Below, piece after piece: positions 1 to 9,357 of a stretch of DNA of 64,000 nucleotides (position 1 is the first letter of the stretch; each line of letters starts with the position of its first letter). The position numbers were made by a program, and so were the translations under genes. The DNA lies in contig NZ_KB849575.1 of assembly GCF_000368625.1 (NCBI RefSeq), forward strand, positions 737,202-801,201, given 5' to 3'. A model generated the notes under the pieces. It did no database searches. It saw only the letters and a list, made by a program, of their open reading frames with translations, and was not told the origin of the DNA. The DNA comes from Acinetobacter schindleri CIP 107287 (GTDB lineage Bacteria; Pseudomonadota; Gammaproteobacteria; Pseudomonadales; Moraxellaceae).

Positions 1-1
1 T

Positions 2-145
2 CAAGGTGGCTTCGGTGGCGGTCAACCTGGCGGCTTTGGTGGTCAAGGCGGCTTCGGTGGTCAAGGCGGCTTTGGTGGTCAAGGTGCTGGCTTTAGTGAC
101 GATGCAAAATTCGAAGATTCTCAAGATGACGAAAACAACCGTTAA
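2..145 (+). CDS. hfq: Glycine-rich C-terminal tail, probably Hfq (5' truncated)
   Basis: Only the last 47 codons are in the window; the gene begins upstream. The visible protein is almost wholly repeats of the type GGFGGQ, followed by an acidic end (SDDAKFEDSQDDENNR). Acinetobacter Hfq, the RNA chaperone that pairs small RNAs with mRNAs, is known for an unusually long glycine-rich C-terminus of this pattern, and this is the basis of the call. The Sm core that would prove it lies outside the window. Single-strand binding protein is less likely, because its conserved acidic DDDLPF-type terminus is absent. A strong hairpin terminator follows the stop. The gene is convergent with surA. Confidence 0.55.
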   Translation, partial: QGGFGGGQPGGFGGQGGFGGQGGFGGQGAGFSDDAKFEDSQDDENNR

Positions 146-161
146 TCTGATTTAAGAATCT

Positions 162-193
162 AAAAAACCTCTCAGAAATGAGAGGTTTTTTTA
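162..193 (+). terminator. Rho-independent terminator of the glycine-rich gene
   Basis: The stem CCTCTC/GAGAGG with flanking A and T runs sits 17 bases after the stop at 145 and ends in seven T residues. It terminates the plus-strand gene. Confidence 0.85.
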
Positions 194-220
194 TGGTAAT
201 AGTCTTATATAGATAATAAA

Positions 221-245
221 AAACCGGCCAAAAGCCGGTTTTTTT
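221..245 (-). terminator. Terminator of the lptD-surA operon
   Basis: The inverted repeat AACCGGC/GCCGGTT is flanked by A and T runs on both sides, so it can work in both directions. It lies just past the surA stop on the minus strand. Confidence 0.8.
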
Positions 246-259
246 AAAGATGCTGAATA

Positions 260-1564
260 TTAATTCTTTTTACGGTCCAGTTGTGGATCTTTAATCTCAA
301 CAAAGGCATTACTGCGGGTCTCACGTAACCAGCTATCCAGTTCTGTATCAAACTGACGTTCGCCTAAAAGCTGACGTGCCATACGTTCCTGGTATTCTGA
401 AGTCATATCCTGTTGGCGCGTATCTGTCACCTGTAGAATATGCCAGCCAAACTGAGACTGGAACGGTTCACTGATTTGGCCCACAGGTGTTTTTTTCATA
501 CGTTCTTCAAATTCTGGGACCATCACACCTGGATTCACCCAGCCTAGACTACCACTGTCACGTGCTGAACCAGGATCATTGGAGAAGGTAGCCGCCAGTA
601 CGGCAAAGTCTTCACCATTTTTTAGGCGGGTATACAGACTGTCAATCATCTGTTTGGCATTTTCAGGACTCACTACTTCCGAAGGCTGAATCAGAATATG
701 ACGCGTTTGATATTGTTGTACGAGTGCACGCTTTTCACCCGCTTTACGATCAATTAGCTTAAGGATGTGAGCACCATCGCGGGCTTCAATCAGTTCAGAA
801 GTTTGACCAGGCTGAAGGCTGGTTACACGTGATGCGAGCTCATCTGGAATATCTGAAATATTACGGAAGCCCATGTCAGCAGCTTCAACTTTGACACCAT
901 TTTTGGAGTATTTCTTCTCAATTGCTTTCAGGTCGGTAGAGCTTTCTAACTCTTTCTTTACCTCTGCTGCAACTTGAGCTGTATTGTCACCAGAAACACG
1001 GACATGTTGTACATGAACCTGACTACCGAGTAATGCCTGACCTTGCGGGGTTTTCAGGAAGTTTTCCACATCCTGATCGCTGATTTTGATACGGGAAGTC
1101 ACAATCTGTTGACGTAAACGGTTAATCGCAAGGTCTTCTGCGATACGGTTACGTAGAGCAGCATAAGTATTTGGTGCAATTGAATCCAGCTTTTGCTGGA
1201 AAGCTTCCAGGCTGGAAGAACCAGAGTCGCGTGCAACTTTTAATACTGCATCATTAAGCGCTTTTTCATCAGGACGAACATTATAACGCTTTACCTGTTC
1301 AAGTTGAGCCTGACGCAAAATCAGTTGTTCCAAAGCTTGTTGTTGCAGGATTTGTTGTGACGGCGCAGGCTTCTTTTGCTTTTCGAGTTGATGAGAAATC
1401 TCTGCAATGCTTTGATCTAGGTCACTGCGAAGAATCACGCTATTGTCGACAACAGCTACAACTTCATCCTTGGTCTGTGCAACAGCAAAAGTAGGTATTG
1501 CTGCAGAAAGGCATAGCGCAAGTGTGGTTGCTTTAAAAAAATGTTTTAACTGTTTTGTCTTCAT
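260..1564 (-). CDS. surA: Periplasmic chaperone/peptidyl-prolyl isomerase SurA
   Basis: SurA escorts unfolded outer-membrane proteins, including LptD, across the periplasm. The protein is 434 residues, the normal size for the family. A signal peptide covers about residues 1-29 (cleavage after AVA). A SurA N-terminal domain follows, then two parvulin domains at about 165-265 and 285-385, the second starting at TRHILI. An in-frame start five codons upstream is possible, but ATG 1564 is preferred because it overlaps the lptD stop as TAATG, the usual signature of translational coupling. The operon is lptD-surA on the minus strand. Confidence 0.96.
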   Translation of the reverse strand: MKTKQLKHFFKATTLALCLSAAIPTFAVAQTKDEVVAVVDNSVILRSDLDQSIAEISHQLEKQKKPAPSQQILQQQALEQLILRQAQLEQVKRYNVRPDEKALNDAVLKVARDSGSSSLEAFQQKLDSIAPNTYAALRNRIAEDLAINRLRQQIVTSRIKISDQDVENFLKTPQGQALLGSQVHVQHVRVSGDNTAQVAAEVKKELESSTDLKAIEKKYSKNGVKVEAADMGFRNISDIPDELASRVTSLQPGQTSELIEARDGAHILKLIDRKAGEKRALVQQYQTRHILIQPSEVVSPENAKQMIDSLYTRLKNGEDFAVLAATFSNDPGSARDSGSLGWVNPGVMVPEFEERMKKTPVGQISEPFQSQFGWHILQVTDTRQQDMTSEYQERMARQLLGERQFDTELDSWLRETRSNAFVEIKDPQLDRKKN

Positions 1565-4023
1565 TAACGTTCTGTCCAAGTCTGATTGATATTATTAAAG
1601 CCCAGAATACGGTTTTCCAGTAGTGATGCCAATTTATTGTTGAATCCACCCAGGCCTCTCAGGCTGAGTTCTGCCATGATCATGCGTTTTGGTTTAACAC
1701 CCGCTTCATTGATGTCATCCAGATCATTGTAATATGAGCGGCCATAGACGGAAACACCCCAACAGCATGACTCATAGTTCACGCCAAGTAAATATTCACG
1801 TGCAACGTTGTTTTCCAGATCGTATTGAGCATGACCAATCAGACGCCAGTTATTGAAAACAGGCTGAATGAATGAACCAACCACCTGATCGTAGCTTTTT
1901 TGACGGTCAGTAATTTCTTTGCGATAGAAATAGCCTACATTGTAGAGGTTACCTTGTTCACCAGTGTAATAGGCTTGCACATCGCGTTGTGCATTCTGCC
2001 CATTCGACATCCATGCTGAGTTAAAGTTGACATGGAAATTATTGAAAAGCTGGCTGGATAGTTGAATTACAGGGCCAGTATGCGTTTCACGGTCATATTC
2101 ATCAATATCCCGTTCTAAAGTCACGCGACGGTCTTCGAAGAAGAAACTTTGGCCTATACTGGCACGCAGGCGTTCTAAACCAACATCATTGAACAGGCTG
2201 TAGCTTAAGCCTACGGATGCAAAGTTATTGTCTTCTAAACGGTCATGACCATAGAAACGACGTGGGCTGAATAGCTGATCATAGCTGATCGAAGCATTCA
2301 CTGAGTCAAAATTTGGCTGACCTTCTTGATTCTCGTAAGGTGCGTAAGCATAAAACAGACGAGGTGTTAGTGTCTGTAAATAGCGACCTTCTTTTTCAAA
2401 AATCAAACCAGCATCGAGAGTGAATTCTGGTACCACAATAGATTTATCTTCACTTGAAGAATTAGTTTGGTTCTGGTCTAAAAGATCAATTGTGTCCTTG
2501 TCATAGAAGGTATTAATGTTGCGCAAAGACAATTGAGGAAGCAGGAATAAACCAGGTGTTCGATGATTATAGCGAACTGCCAGATCGTTATAGATACGTG
2601 TACCACTCGGTTCGTAGCTGCCTGTAGCTGGATTTATATTATTAACATCTTTTTTGAAATAGGCAGTATCGTGATTGGCTTCGAATTGCCAGCCGAGTGG
2701 GTTACCCGTTTTATAGTTGACCAGGAATTGTGGCAAACGCGCATAAGGACGGTCTTCATCTGCAACTTCTGGGTCTAGGGTCTGGAAATCTTCTACTTTT
2801 AACTGTGCTTTTAAGCCAGGAATACCATTTTTATAGTTAATTTCCCAGGCACGACGTAAATTCAGATCAGTTTTAGAATTTGGGTTGTTATTTAGATCTG
2901 AGAAGAAATCTTTATCTGATGCATAGTTATATTCAAGATTGGTTGAGAACTGCTCGTTAATCTGCCAGTCATGACGGAAATGCAGGTCTTTACGGTCTTG
3001 ATCATCATAGCTACGATCTGAAGGTAAAATACCCCCCCAGATTTGACCATAGCCAAAGTTCTCGGTCAAATAACGGAACTGTCCATCCAGCATTGCACCA
3101 CGGTCAGCGATATAACGTGGTGTAATGGTAGCATCGTAATTTGGTGCTAGATTTAAATATACTGGAACGCCCAGTTCTAAACCACCATCATTGGTAAAAC
3201 CAAAACTAGGGGTCAGAATCCCGGTGGTGCGACGATCATCAATCGGGAAGTTAAAATAAGGTACTGCAAGAACAGGCACATCTTTAACGTATATTTTGGT
3301 ATTACGAGTTTCACCACGACCTGTTTCCTGATTCAGCTTGATGCGATCCGCCTTAATTTTCCAGGTTGGCTTTTGTTCAGGTGGGCAGGTGGTATAGGTC
3401 GCATTTTCCAGTTCAACTGTTTCAGTGGAAGTTCTGGCGATCTTTTCTGCACGCCCATGCGCATGTTGTTCTTCTGCAATATAAAAGCTGTTATTTAAGT
3501 CGCCTTGTTGGGTTTTTAGGTTGTAATTAATGTCATCACTTTGTGAGAGCAGACCTGCTTGTGCTAGCTGTACTCGACCTTGAGCTTTGGCGTAGGTCTG
3601 GGTCTGGTCAATAGTCACTTGATCTGCACGAATCTGACGACCTTGCTGATCAATGATGACATTGCCTTCTAAGTAGGAATCGCCATTCGGATTATAGTGG
3701 CCATAGTCAGCAGTAACAGTAGAGGTTGCTTGATCTGGAGCAACTGCTTCAACTTCAGGTGAAACTGGAGTAATCCAGGTGCCTTGACAATAAGCAGAAC
3801 TTAAATACTGCCCCTGTCGTTGTTGTGCTTCAGGCGTGGATTTGTCAACATAATATTGAGAGAAAAATGCTTCACCAGGATAGGTTTCCTGTAAGCTTTG
3901 TTTAAGCTGCTGATTGTTGCTATTGGATGAGTCATTTTCTGCAGCATAGCTTGAAATTGAGCTACCACATAACAAAGTTAAGATCGCAGTCGCTAAAGGA
4001 TTATATTTAAACTGATGCTTCAT
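1564..4023 (-). CDS. lptD: LPS-assembly outer-membrane protein LptD
   Basis: LptD forms the outer-membrane translocon with LptE and inserts lipopolysaccharide or lipooligosaccharide into the outer leaflet. The precursor is about 819 residues. It has a signal peptide ending near SYA, an OstA/LptA-like periplasmic domain around 100-260, and a large C-terminal beta barrel rich in alternating aromatic residues. The cysteines used for the inter-domain disulfides of the family are visible: one near residue 80, one near 215 and a CC pair near 755. An upstream in-frame ATG at 4032 adds only three residues. The gene is followed directly by surA (TAATG overlap) and is divergent from amgK, a gene order also known in Pseudomonas. 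Confidence 0.96.
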   Translation of the reverse strand: MKHQFKYNPLATAILTLLCGSSISSYAAENDSSNSNNQQLKQSLQETYPGEAFFSQYYVDKSTPEAQQRQGQYLSSAYCQGTWITPVSPEVEAVAPDQATSTVTADYGHYNPNGDSYLEGNVIIDQQGRQIRADQVTIDQTQTYAKAQGRVQLAQAGLLSQSDDINYNLKTQQGDLNNSFYIAEEQHAHGRAEKIARTSTETVELENATYTTCPPEQKPTWKIKADRIKLNQETGRGETRNTKIYVKDVPVLAVPYFNFPIDDRRTTGILTPSFGFTNDGGLELGVPVYLNLAPNYDATITPRYIADRGAMLDGQFRYLTENFGYGQIWGGILPSDRSYDDQDRKDLHFRHDWQINEQFSTNLEYNYASDKDFFSDLNNNPNSKTDLNLRRAWEINYKNGIPGLKAQLKVEDFQTLDPEVADEDRPYARLPQFLVNYKTGNPLGWQFEANHDTAYFKKDVNNINPATGSYEPSGTRIYNDLAVRYNHRTPGLFLLPQLSLRNINTFYDKDTIDLLDQNQTNSSSEDKSIVVPEFTLDAGLIFEKEGRYLQTLTPRLFYAYAPYENQEGQPNFDSVNASISYDQLFSPRRFYGHDRLEDNNFASVGLSYSLFNDVGLERLRASIGQSFFFEDRRVTLERDIDEYDRETHTGPVIQLSSQLFNNFHVNFNSAWMSNGQNAQRDVQAYYTGEQGNLYNVGYFYRKEITDRQKSYDQVVGSFIQPVFNNWRLIGHAQYDLENNVAREYLLGVNYESCCWGVSVYGRSYYNDLDDINEAGVKPKRMIMAELSLRGLGGFNNKLASLLENRILGFNNINQTWTER

Positions 4024-4144
4024 TTGTCTCATTAACCAATCATGCTTTTATCGCAATTAATTATTGTCGCATCATAGAGAAAAAGTTGATAAGTAGCTAC
4101 ACTTAGCACTTTAAAAACTCAGCCTGTACTAGAATTTATTGCAA

Positions 4145-5158
4145 ATGAATACTCAACGCGAACAATTGATACAATCTTGGATTGCTTCTGTACTCGGTTC
4201 AGATCAATTTGAAACTCATTTTTTAGCAGGCGATGCCAGTTTTCGTCGTTATGCACGAATCAAACTGAATAATAAAACATTTATGCTAATGGATGCACCA
4301 CCAGAAAAAGAAGATTGTGTGCCTTTTGTGACGATAGATGAATTTCTTGATGCGAATGGTGTTCGCGTGCCGCACATTGTGGCGAAGGATCTGGAAAATG
4401 GTCTATTACTGCTCGAAGATTTCGGCAATGTAATGCTGTCTGATCTGCTCAATAACGACACTGTCGATGCTTATTATGAGCAGAGTTTTAAACAGTTAGT
4501 TCAGTTACAGTCTATTCAAGGCCAAGGTCATTTCCCTGAGTATTCTTATGAGAAACTGATCTCGGAAATGGAATTGTTAACTGACTGGATGTTACCGGCT
4601 TTAAAAGTCATTCCGACCGCAGCGGAAAGTGCGCTGATTAAGCGTACCTTTGCCATTCTGGCGAATGCAGCATTAGCCCAACCTCAAGTGATTGTGCACC
4701 GTGATTTCCATAGCCGTAACCTGATGCAGATAGCGGGTGAAACAGATCTGGGCGTGATCGATTTTCAGGATGCCGTGATTGGTGCGGATACCTATGATCT
4801 AATCTCGATTACCCGCGATGCCTATGTGCAGTGGAATGCTGACCGTGTCTATCGCTGGTTTGAAACTTTCTACAATTTATTGCCGGCTTCTGCCAAAGAG
4901 GGTCGTGATTTTGGACAGTTCAAGAAAGATGCCGATATGATGGCAATTCAACGCCATATCAAGATCCTGGGTATTTTTGTGCGCCTGTTTGAGCGTGATG
5001 GTAAATCGGGATATTTGAAAGATTTGCCGCGTGTGATGTGGTATCTGCTGGAAGAAAGTAAACCTTATGCAGAATTGCAGCCATTTATGCAATTTCTCAA
5101 TGAGCGCGTATTGCCAGCCTTTGAAGAAAAATATGGTTCATATGAGGTGGCTGCATAA
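4145..5158 (+). CDS. amgK: N-acetylmuramate/N-acetylglucosamine anomeric kinase AmgK
   Basis: This is an aminoglycoside-phosphotransferase-fold kinase of 337 residues. The catalytic loop VIVHRDFHSRNLM (HxDxxxxN) and the metal-binding IDFQD motif are both visible. In Pseudomonas putida AmgK phosphorylates the anomeric hydroxyl of MurNAc or GlcNAc released by peptidoglycan turnover. The stop is immediately followed by the murU start, and the pair sits next to lptD as in Pseudomonas, which supports the specific assignment over a generic phosphotransferase. ATG 4145 is chosen over an in-frame TTG two codons upstream; no strong ribosome binding site marks either. Confidence 0.9.
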   Translation: MNTQREQLIQSWIASVLGSDQFETHFLAGDASFRRYARIKLNNKTFMLMDAPPEKEDCVPFVTIDEFLDANGVRVPHIVAKDLENGLLLLEDFGNVMLSDLLNNDTVDAYYEQSFKQLVQLQSIQGQGHFPEYSYEKLISEMELLTDWMLPALKVIPTAAESALIKRTFAILANAALAQPQVIVHRDFHSRNLMQIAGETDLGVIDFQDAVIGADTYDLISITRDAYVQWNADRVYRWFETFYNLLPASAKEGRDFGQFKKDADMMAIQRHIKILGIFVRLFERDGKSGYLKDLPRVMWYLLEESKPYAELQPFMQFLNERVLPAFEEKYGSYEVAA

Positions 5159-5848
<690 letters not shown>

Positions 5849-5933
5849 GTGAATATTCACTAAGCACTCCCTACTGTGCCAATATAGAGAAAGCGGTATA
5901 CTTTCTTCTAATTTTTTCGAGCGTTAATTGTTT

Positions 5934-6566
5934 ATGCATACGTTTTTTCAGGAATTAAAGCAGGGTAGCCAGGCTTTAGGTTTAGCATTGAGTGATGAAA
6001 CTTTAAATTTATTACTCAAGTACCAGGACGCTTTGGTGCTGTGGAATAAGGCATACAATCTGACTGCCATTCGTGACCCGAAAGAAATGCTGGTCAAGCA
6101 TCTGCTAGATAGCTTAAGCATTTTAAAGGATCTACCATCAGGCCGTCTGCTCGATATTGGTACCGGCGGCGGGATGCCAGGCATGATCATTGCATTATGT
6201 CAGCCGGAACGTAACTGCGTACTATTAGATTCAAATGGCAAGAAAATCCGTTTCCTGAAGCAATTTATTGCTGACCTGAAATTGCAAAATGTGATTGCGG
6301 TGCAAACACGCGTTGAAAATGAAGACAGTATTAATGAACTCGGTCAATTTGATGTGATTACCAGTCGTGCCTTTGCATCATTGACCGATTTTGTAGATGC
6401 ATCAAAACCTTATATGCATGAGCAAAGTATTATTGCTTCCATGAAAGGTCTGATTCCACAAGATGAAGTTAGTGCTTTAAAAGATGAATTCAGTTGTGAG
6501 ATTATTGAACTAAAAGTTCCGCGTTTAGACGAACAACGTCATTTACTTTTATTAAAACGTATTTAA
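5934..6566 (+). CDS. rsmG: 16S rRNA (guanine527-N7)-methyltransferase RsmG
   Basis: RsmG (GidB) methylates G527 of 16S rRNA using S-adenosylmethionine. The 210-residue protein has the N-terminal YNLTAIRDPKEM motif and the cofactor loop LLDIGTGGGMPGM at about residues 73-85. ATG 5934 is preferred to an in-frame TTG two codons upstream. It stands directly ahead of parA-parB, the classical gidB-parAB order usually found beside the chromosome origin, although mnmG and dnaA are not adjacent here. Confidence 0.95.
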   Translation: MHTFFQELKQGSQALGLALSDETLNLLLKYQDALVLWNKAYNLTAIRDPKEMLVKHLLDSLSILKDLPSGRLLDIGTGGGMPGMIIALCQPERNCVLLDSNGKKIRFLKQFIADLKLQNVIAVQTRVENEDSINELGQFDVITSRAFASLTDFVDASKPYMHEQSIIASMKGLIPQDEVSALKDEFSCEIIELKVPRLDEQRHLLLLKRI

Positions 6567-6591
6567 GATTTTCAAAGGAATTGGGGTCAAC

Positions 6592-7374
6592 ATGGCACAA
6601 ATTATTGCGATTGCAAACCAGAAGGGTGGCGTTGGCAAAACCACAACCGCAGTAAATTTGGCGGCATCTCTCGCAGTATTAAAAAAACGTGTGCTGCTTG
6701 TGGATATGGATTCACAAGGTAATGCTACGATGGGCTCGGGCATACAGAAAAATGATTTACTTTATTCAGTAACAGATGTGTTGCTTGGTGAAGTGCCGAT
6801 TGAAACGGCAATTACCAAGGCGGAAGTTGGATATAAAGTATTAGGTGCTAACCGTGATCTGGCTGGCGTAGAGCTGGCAATTGCCGAACAGGAAGGCCGT
6901 GAATTTATTCTGCGTGATGCCCTGCAGGAAATTGAAAAATCATTTGATTATATTATTGTAGATTGTGCACCAAGTTTAAGCCTGATTACCGTGAACGCCT
7001 TAGCTGCCGTCGATGGCGTGATTATTCCAATGCAATGTGAGTATTATGCATTAGAAGGATTGGCTGACTTGACTCAGACCATTGACCGGATTCAGCAGGC
7101 TTTAAATCCTGATCTACAAATCGTGGGTGTATTACGTACCATGTATGATGCGCGTAATGCACTGACACGTGATGTCTCTGAAGAATTACAACAATATTTT
7201 GGCAAGAAACTTTACGACACCGTGATTCCACGTAATATCCGTCTGGCTGAAGCACCAGCACATGGCTTGCCAGTGATTTATTTTGAAAAAAGTTCCAAGG
7301 GTGCAGTTGCTTACCTCAATCTGGCGGCTGAAATGTTAAAGAAAAGCAAAGTGAAAAAAGGAAGTAAAGCATGA
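6592..7374 (+). CDS. parA: Chromosome-partitioning ATPase ParA (Soj)
   Basis: ParA is a nucleoid-binding ATPase that moves ParB-parS complexes during chromosome segregation. The 260-residue protein carries the deviant Walker A motif KGGVGKTTTAVNLA at residues 10-23, the switch VDMDSQGN and the Walker B-like VDCAPS. The lack of an N-terminal regulatory HTH marks it as the short chromosomal type. A purine-rich AAAGGAA lies about 11 bases before the ATG. Its stop overlaps the parB start by four bases (ATGA). Confidence 0.96.
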   Translation: MAQIIAIANQKGGVGKTTTAVNLAASLAVLKKRVLLVDMDSQGNATMGSGIQKNDLLYSVTDVLLGEVPIETAITKAEVGYKVLGANRDLAGVELAIAEQEGREFILRDALQEIEKSFDYIIVDCAPSLSLITVNALAAVDGVIIPMQCEYYALEGLADLTQTIDRIQQALNPDLQIVGVLRTMYDARNALTRDVSEELQQYFGKKLYDTVIPRNIRLAEAPAHGLPVIYFEKSSKGAVAYLNLAAEMLKKSKVKKGSKA

Positions 7375-8258
7375 CCGTGAAGAAACGTGGACTCGCCAAA
7401 GGTCGTGGTTTGGATGCATTACTGGGGTCAATTCAAAAAGAAAAATTACAACTTGAAGCACAAGGTCTGGATCATGGCCAGCTGAAACAGATTGATGTGA
7501 ATCTGCTGAAACGTGGCGAATACCAGCCACGTCGCTATATCAATGAACAGGATTTGCAGGAACTGGCTGCTTCAATTGAGAAGCATGGCATCATGCAGCC
7601 GATCGTCATCCGTCCGGTAGATGATGAACGCCATCCTTATGAAATTATTGCGGGTGAGCGTCGCTGGCGTGCAGCACAATTGGCAGGCCTTACAGAAGTT
7701 CCTGCGATTGTGCGTGATCTGAATGATCAGGTGGCAATTGCGCTGGCTTTGATTGAAAATATCCAGCGTCAAGACCTGAATCCAATTGATCAGGCGATGG
7801 CGCTGCAACGTTTCCATGAAGAATTTGGTCTAAGCCATCAGGAGATTGCCGATACAGTAGGCAAGGCGCGTACGACAGTCAGTAATTTACTGCGTTTGCT
7901 GACCTTGGCTGAAGAGGTCAAAGACTTTATGCAGCAAGGGCTGCTTGATATGGGGCATGCGCGTGCGATCCTGACTTTGAAAGCCAAAGACCAGCTGAAA
8001 GTGGCTGAAATGGTAATTGAGAAGAGCCTGTCCGTACGCCAGACTGAGCAATTAGTGCGTGATTTCAATACCCCAAAACAGGATAAACCAAAGCCAGTCG
8101 TAGCGCCGGATATTCAACAACTGACACAACGTCTGTCAGAACGTTTTAGTGCAGAAGTAAAAATTGATTATAACAAGCAGGGCAAAGGCAAACTGGTCAT
8201 TAGCTATCATTCACTGGAAGAGCTAGACGGTATTCTTTCGATCCTGGATGACGAATAA
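7371..8258 (+). CDS. parB: Chromosome-partitioning protein ParB (Spo0J)
   Basis: ParB binds centromere-like parS sites and spreads as a CTP-dependent clamp. The 295-residue protein starts with a basic tail (KKRGLAKGRGLDALLG), then a ParB/Srx domain with the CTP-binding GERRWRAAQ motif near residue 93. A helix-turn-helix (SHQEIADTVGKARTTVSNL) lies near 155-173, followed by a C-terminal dimerisation domain. It overlaps parA by four bases. I did not see a close match to the parS 16-mer in this window. Confidence 0.96.
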   Translation: MTVKKRGLAKGRGLDALLGSIQKEKLQLEAQGLDHGQLKQIDVNLLKRGEYQPRRYINEQDLQELAASIEKHGIMQPIVIRPVDDERHPYEIIAGERRWRAAQLAGLTEVPAIVRDLNDQVAIALALIENIQRQDLNPIDQAMALQRFHEEFGLSHQEIADTVGKARTTVSNLLRLLTLAEEVKDFMQQGLLDMGHARAILTLKAKDQLKVAEMVIEKSLSVRQTEQLVRDFNTPKQDKPKPVVAPDIQQLTQRLSERFSAEVKIDYNKQGKGKLVISYHSLEELDGILSILDDE

Positions 8259-8287
8259 AACTTGATTCTTGATTGGGGATAAATCAG

Positions 8288-8926
8288 ATGTGGGAATTGG
8301 TAAAAGCAGGTGGGTGGCTGATGCTACCCCTCGTATTATGTTCGATTTTCATGGTGGCCATCTCGTTAGAGCGATTTATTCGCCTGAAAAAGAGCCTGAT
8401 ATTACCTAAAGCGCTTTTGATAGGTCCCGGGCAAAATGCCAATCAGGTGATGCAAAAACTAAATGTAGATAAATCCCTGCAAGGGAGTACATTAGGCCGT
8501 GTTTTTGCAGCAGGTGCTGCCAGCCAGCAACAGACCGAGCAATATGCACGTGCCCAGATGGAAGTCGTTGCTTCGCAGGAAATTGGTTATCTGGAAAGAA
8601 ATATTAATTTTTTGGGAACTTTAAGTGCAGTTGCACCTTTGCTGGGTTTGCTCGGTACAGTGATCGGAATTATTGAATCTTTTCTTATGATTGACGTGGG
8701 TACTACCAGCGACCCAGTGCTGATGATGCCGGGGATTTCCAAGGCGTTAATTACGACAGCTGCCGGGATGCTGATCGCGATCCCTGCCTTATTTGCACAT
8801 CGTTATTTCCAGCGTCTGGTACAGGAATATGTGGCCGAGCTGGAGCAGCAGGCGACTTTATTTCATGCTGACCTGTTTTATTCGCATGCTTCAGAAGCGG
8901 ATGAAAGTCTTCAGAAGGCGAGCTGA
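8288..8926 (+). CDS. exbB: MotA/TolQ/ExbB-family proton-channel protein
   Basis: This 212-residue inner-membrane protein has one N-terminal transmembrane segment (about residues 12-30), a cytoplasmic section, and two further segments around 100-125 and 145-165. These include the family motif LGLLGTVIGI. ExbB-type proteins form a pentameric channel with ExbD that energises TonB-linked outer-membrane import. ATG 8288 follows a GGGGAT box; an upstream in-frame TTG at 8273 would run through that box and is rejected. exbD follows by 8 bases. No tonB is present, so whether it serves TonB or another partner is inference. Confidence 0.88.
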   Translation: MWELVKAGGWLMLPLVLCSIFMVAISLERFIRLKKSLILPKALLIGPGQNANQVMQKLNVDKSLQGSTLGRVFAAGAASQQQTEQYARAQMEVVASQEIGYLERNINFLGTLSAVAPLLGLLGTVIGIIESFLMIDVGTTSDPVLMMPGISKALITTAAGMLIAIPALFAHRYFQRLVQEYVAELEQQATLFHADLFYSHASEADESLQKAS

Positions 8927-8934
8927 GGTGAGTC

Positions 8935-9357
8935 ATGAAATTCAAACGCAATCAGGTTGAAGATGTTCATATCAACCTCACTCCGATGATTGACTGTCTG
9001 TTATTTATCTTGGTATTTCTATTGCTTTCTACGACTTTCAGTCAACTCAGCCGTATGAATTTGACCTTGCCAGACGCGCAAGGAGTTCCACCGAAAAACT
9101 TTGATCAAAAGGTTGAAGTCACTGTGGATGCAAATGGGCACTATGCAGTGAATGGGCAGTCACTGGCGAGCAAAGAAGTGGCTGATTTAAATACCGCAAT
9201 TAAACAGATTTCTAACGAACGACGTGATTTAATGTTCGTGATTGCTGCTGATGCAAAAGCAGCACATCAGGATGTGATTCGCGTTATGGATGTTGCAGGG
9301 CAACTTGGCTTTGTGAACATCAACATCAGTACGAAAGTACCTACCCGAGGTTATTAG
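8935..9357 (+). CDS. exbD: ExbD/TolR-family biopolymer transport protein
   Basis: This 140-residue protein has a short cytoplasmic N-terminus, one transmembrane helix at about 18-38 with the proton-carrying aspartate (LTPMIDCLLFI), and a periplasmic domain. It is the usual partner of the preceding ExbB-type protein. The stop TAG shares its G with the GTG start of msbA, so the lipid A transporter is likely translated from the same message. Confidence 0.88.
   Translation: MKFKRNQVEDVHINLTPMIDCLLFILVFLLLSTTFSQLSRMNLTLPDAQGVPPKNFDQKVEVTVDANGHYAVNGQSLASKEVADLNTAIKQISNERRDLMFVIAADAKAAHQDVIRVMDVAGQLGFVNINISTKVPTRGY

Noticed and set aside
2563..2778. Plus-strand frame inside lptD
   Set aside because: It lies antisense within a conserved barrel region; no start signal, and it is one of many shadow frames.
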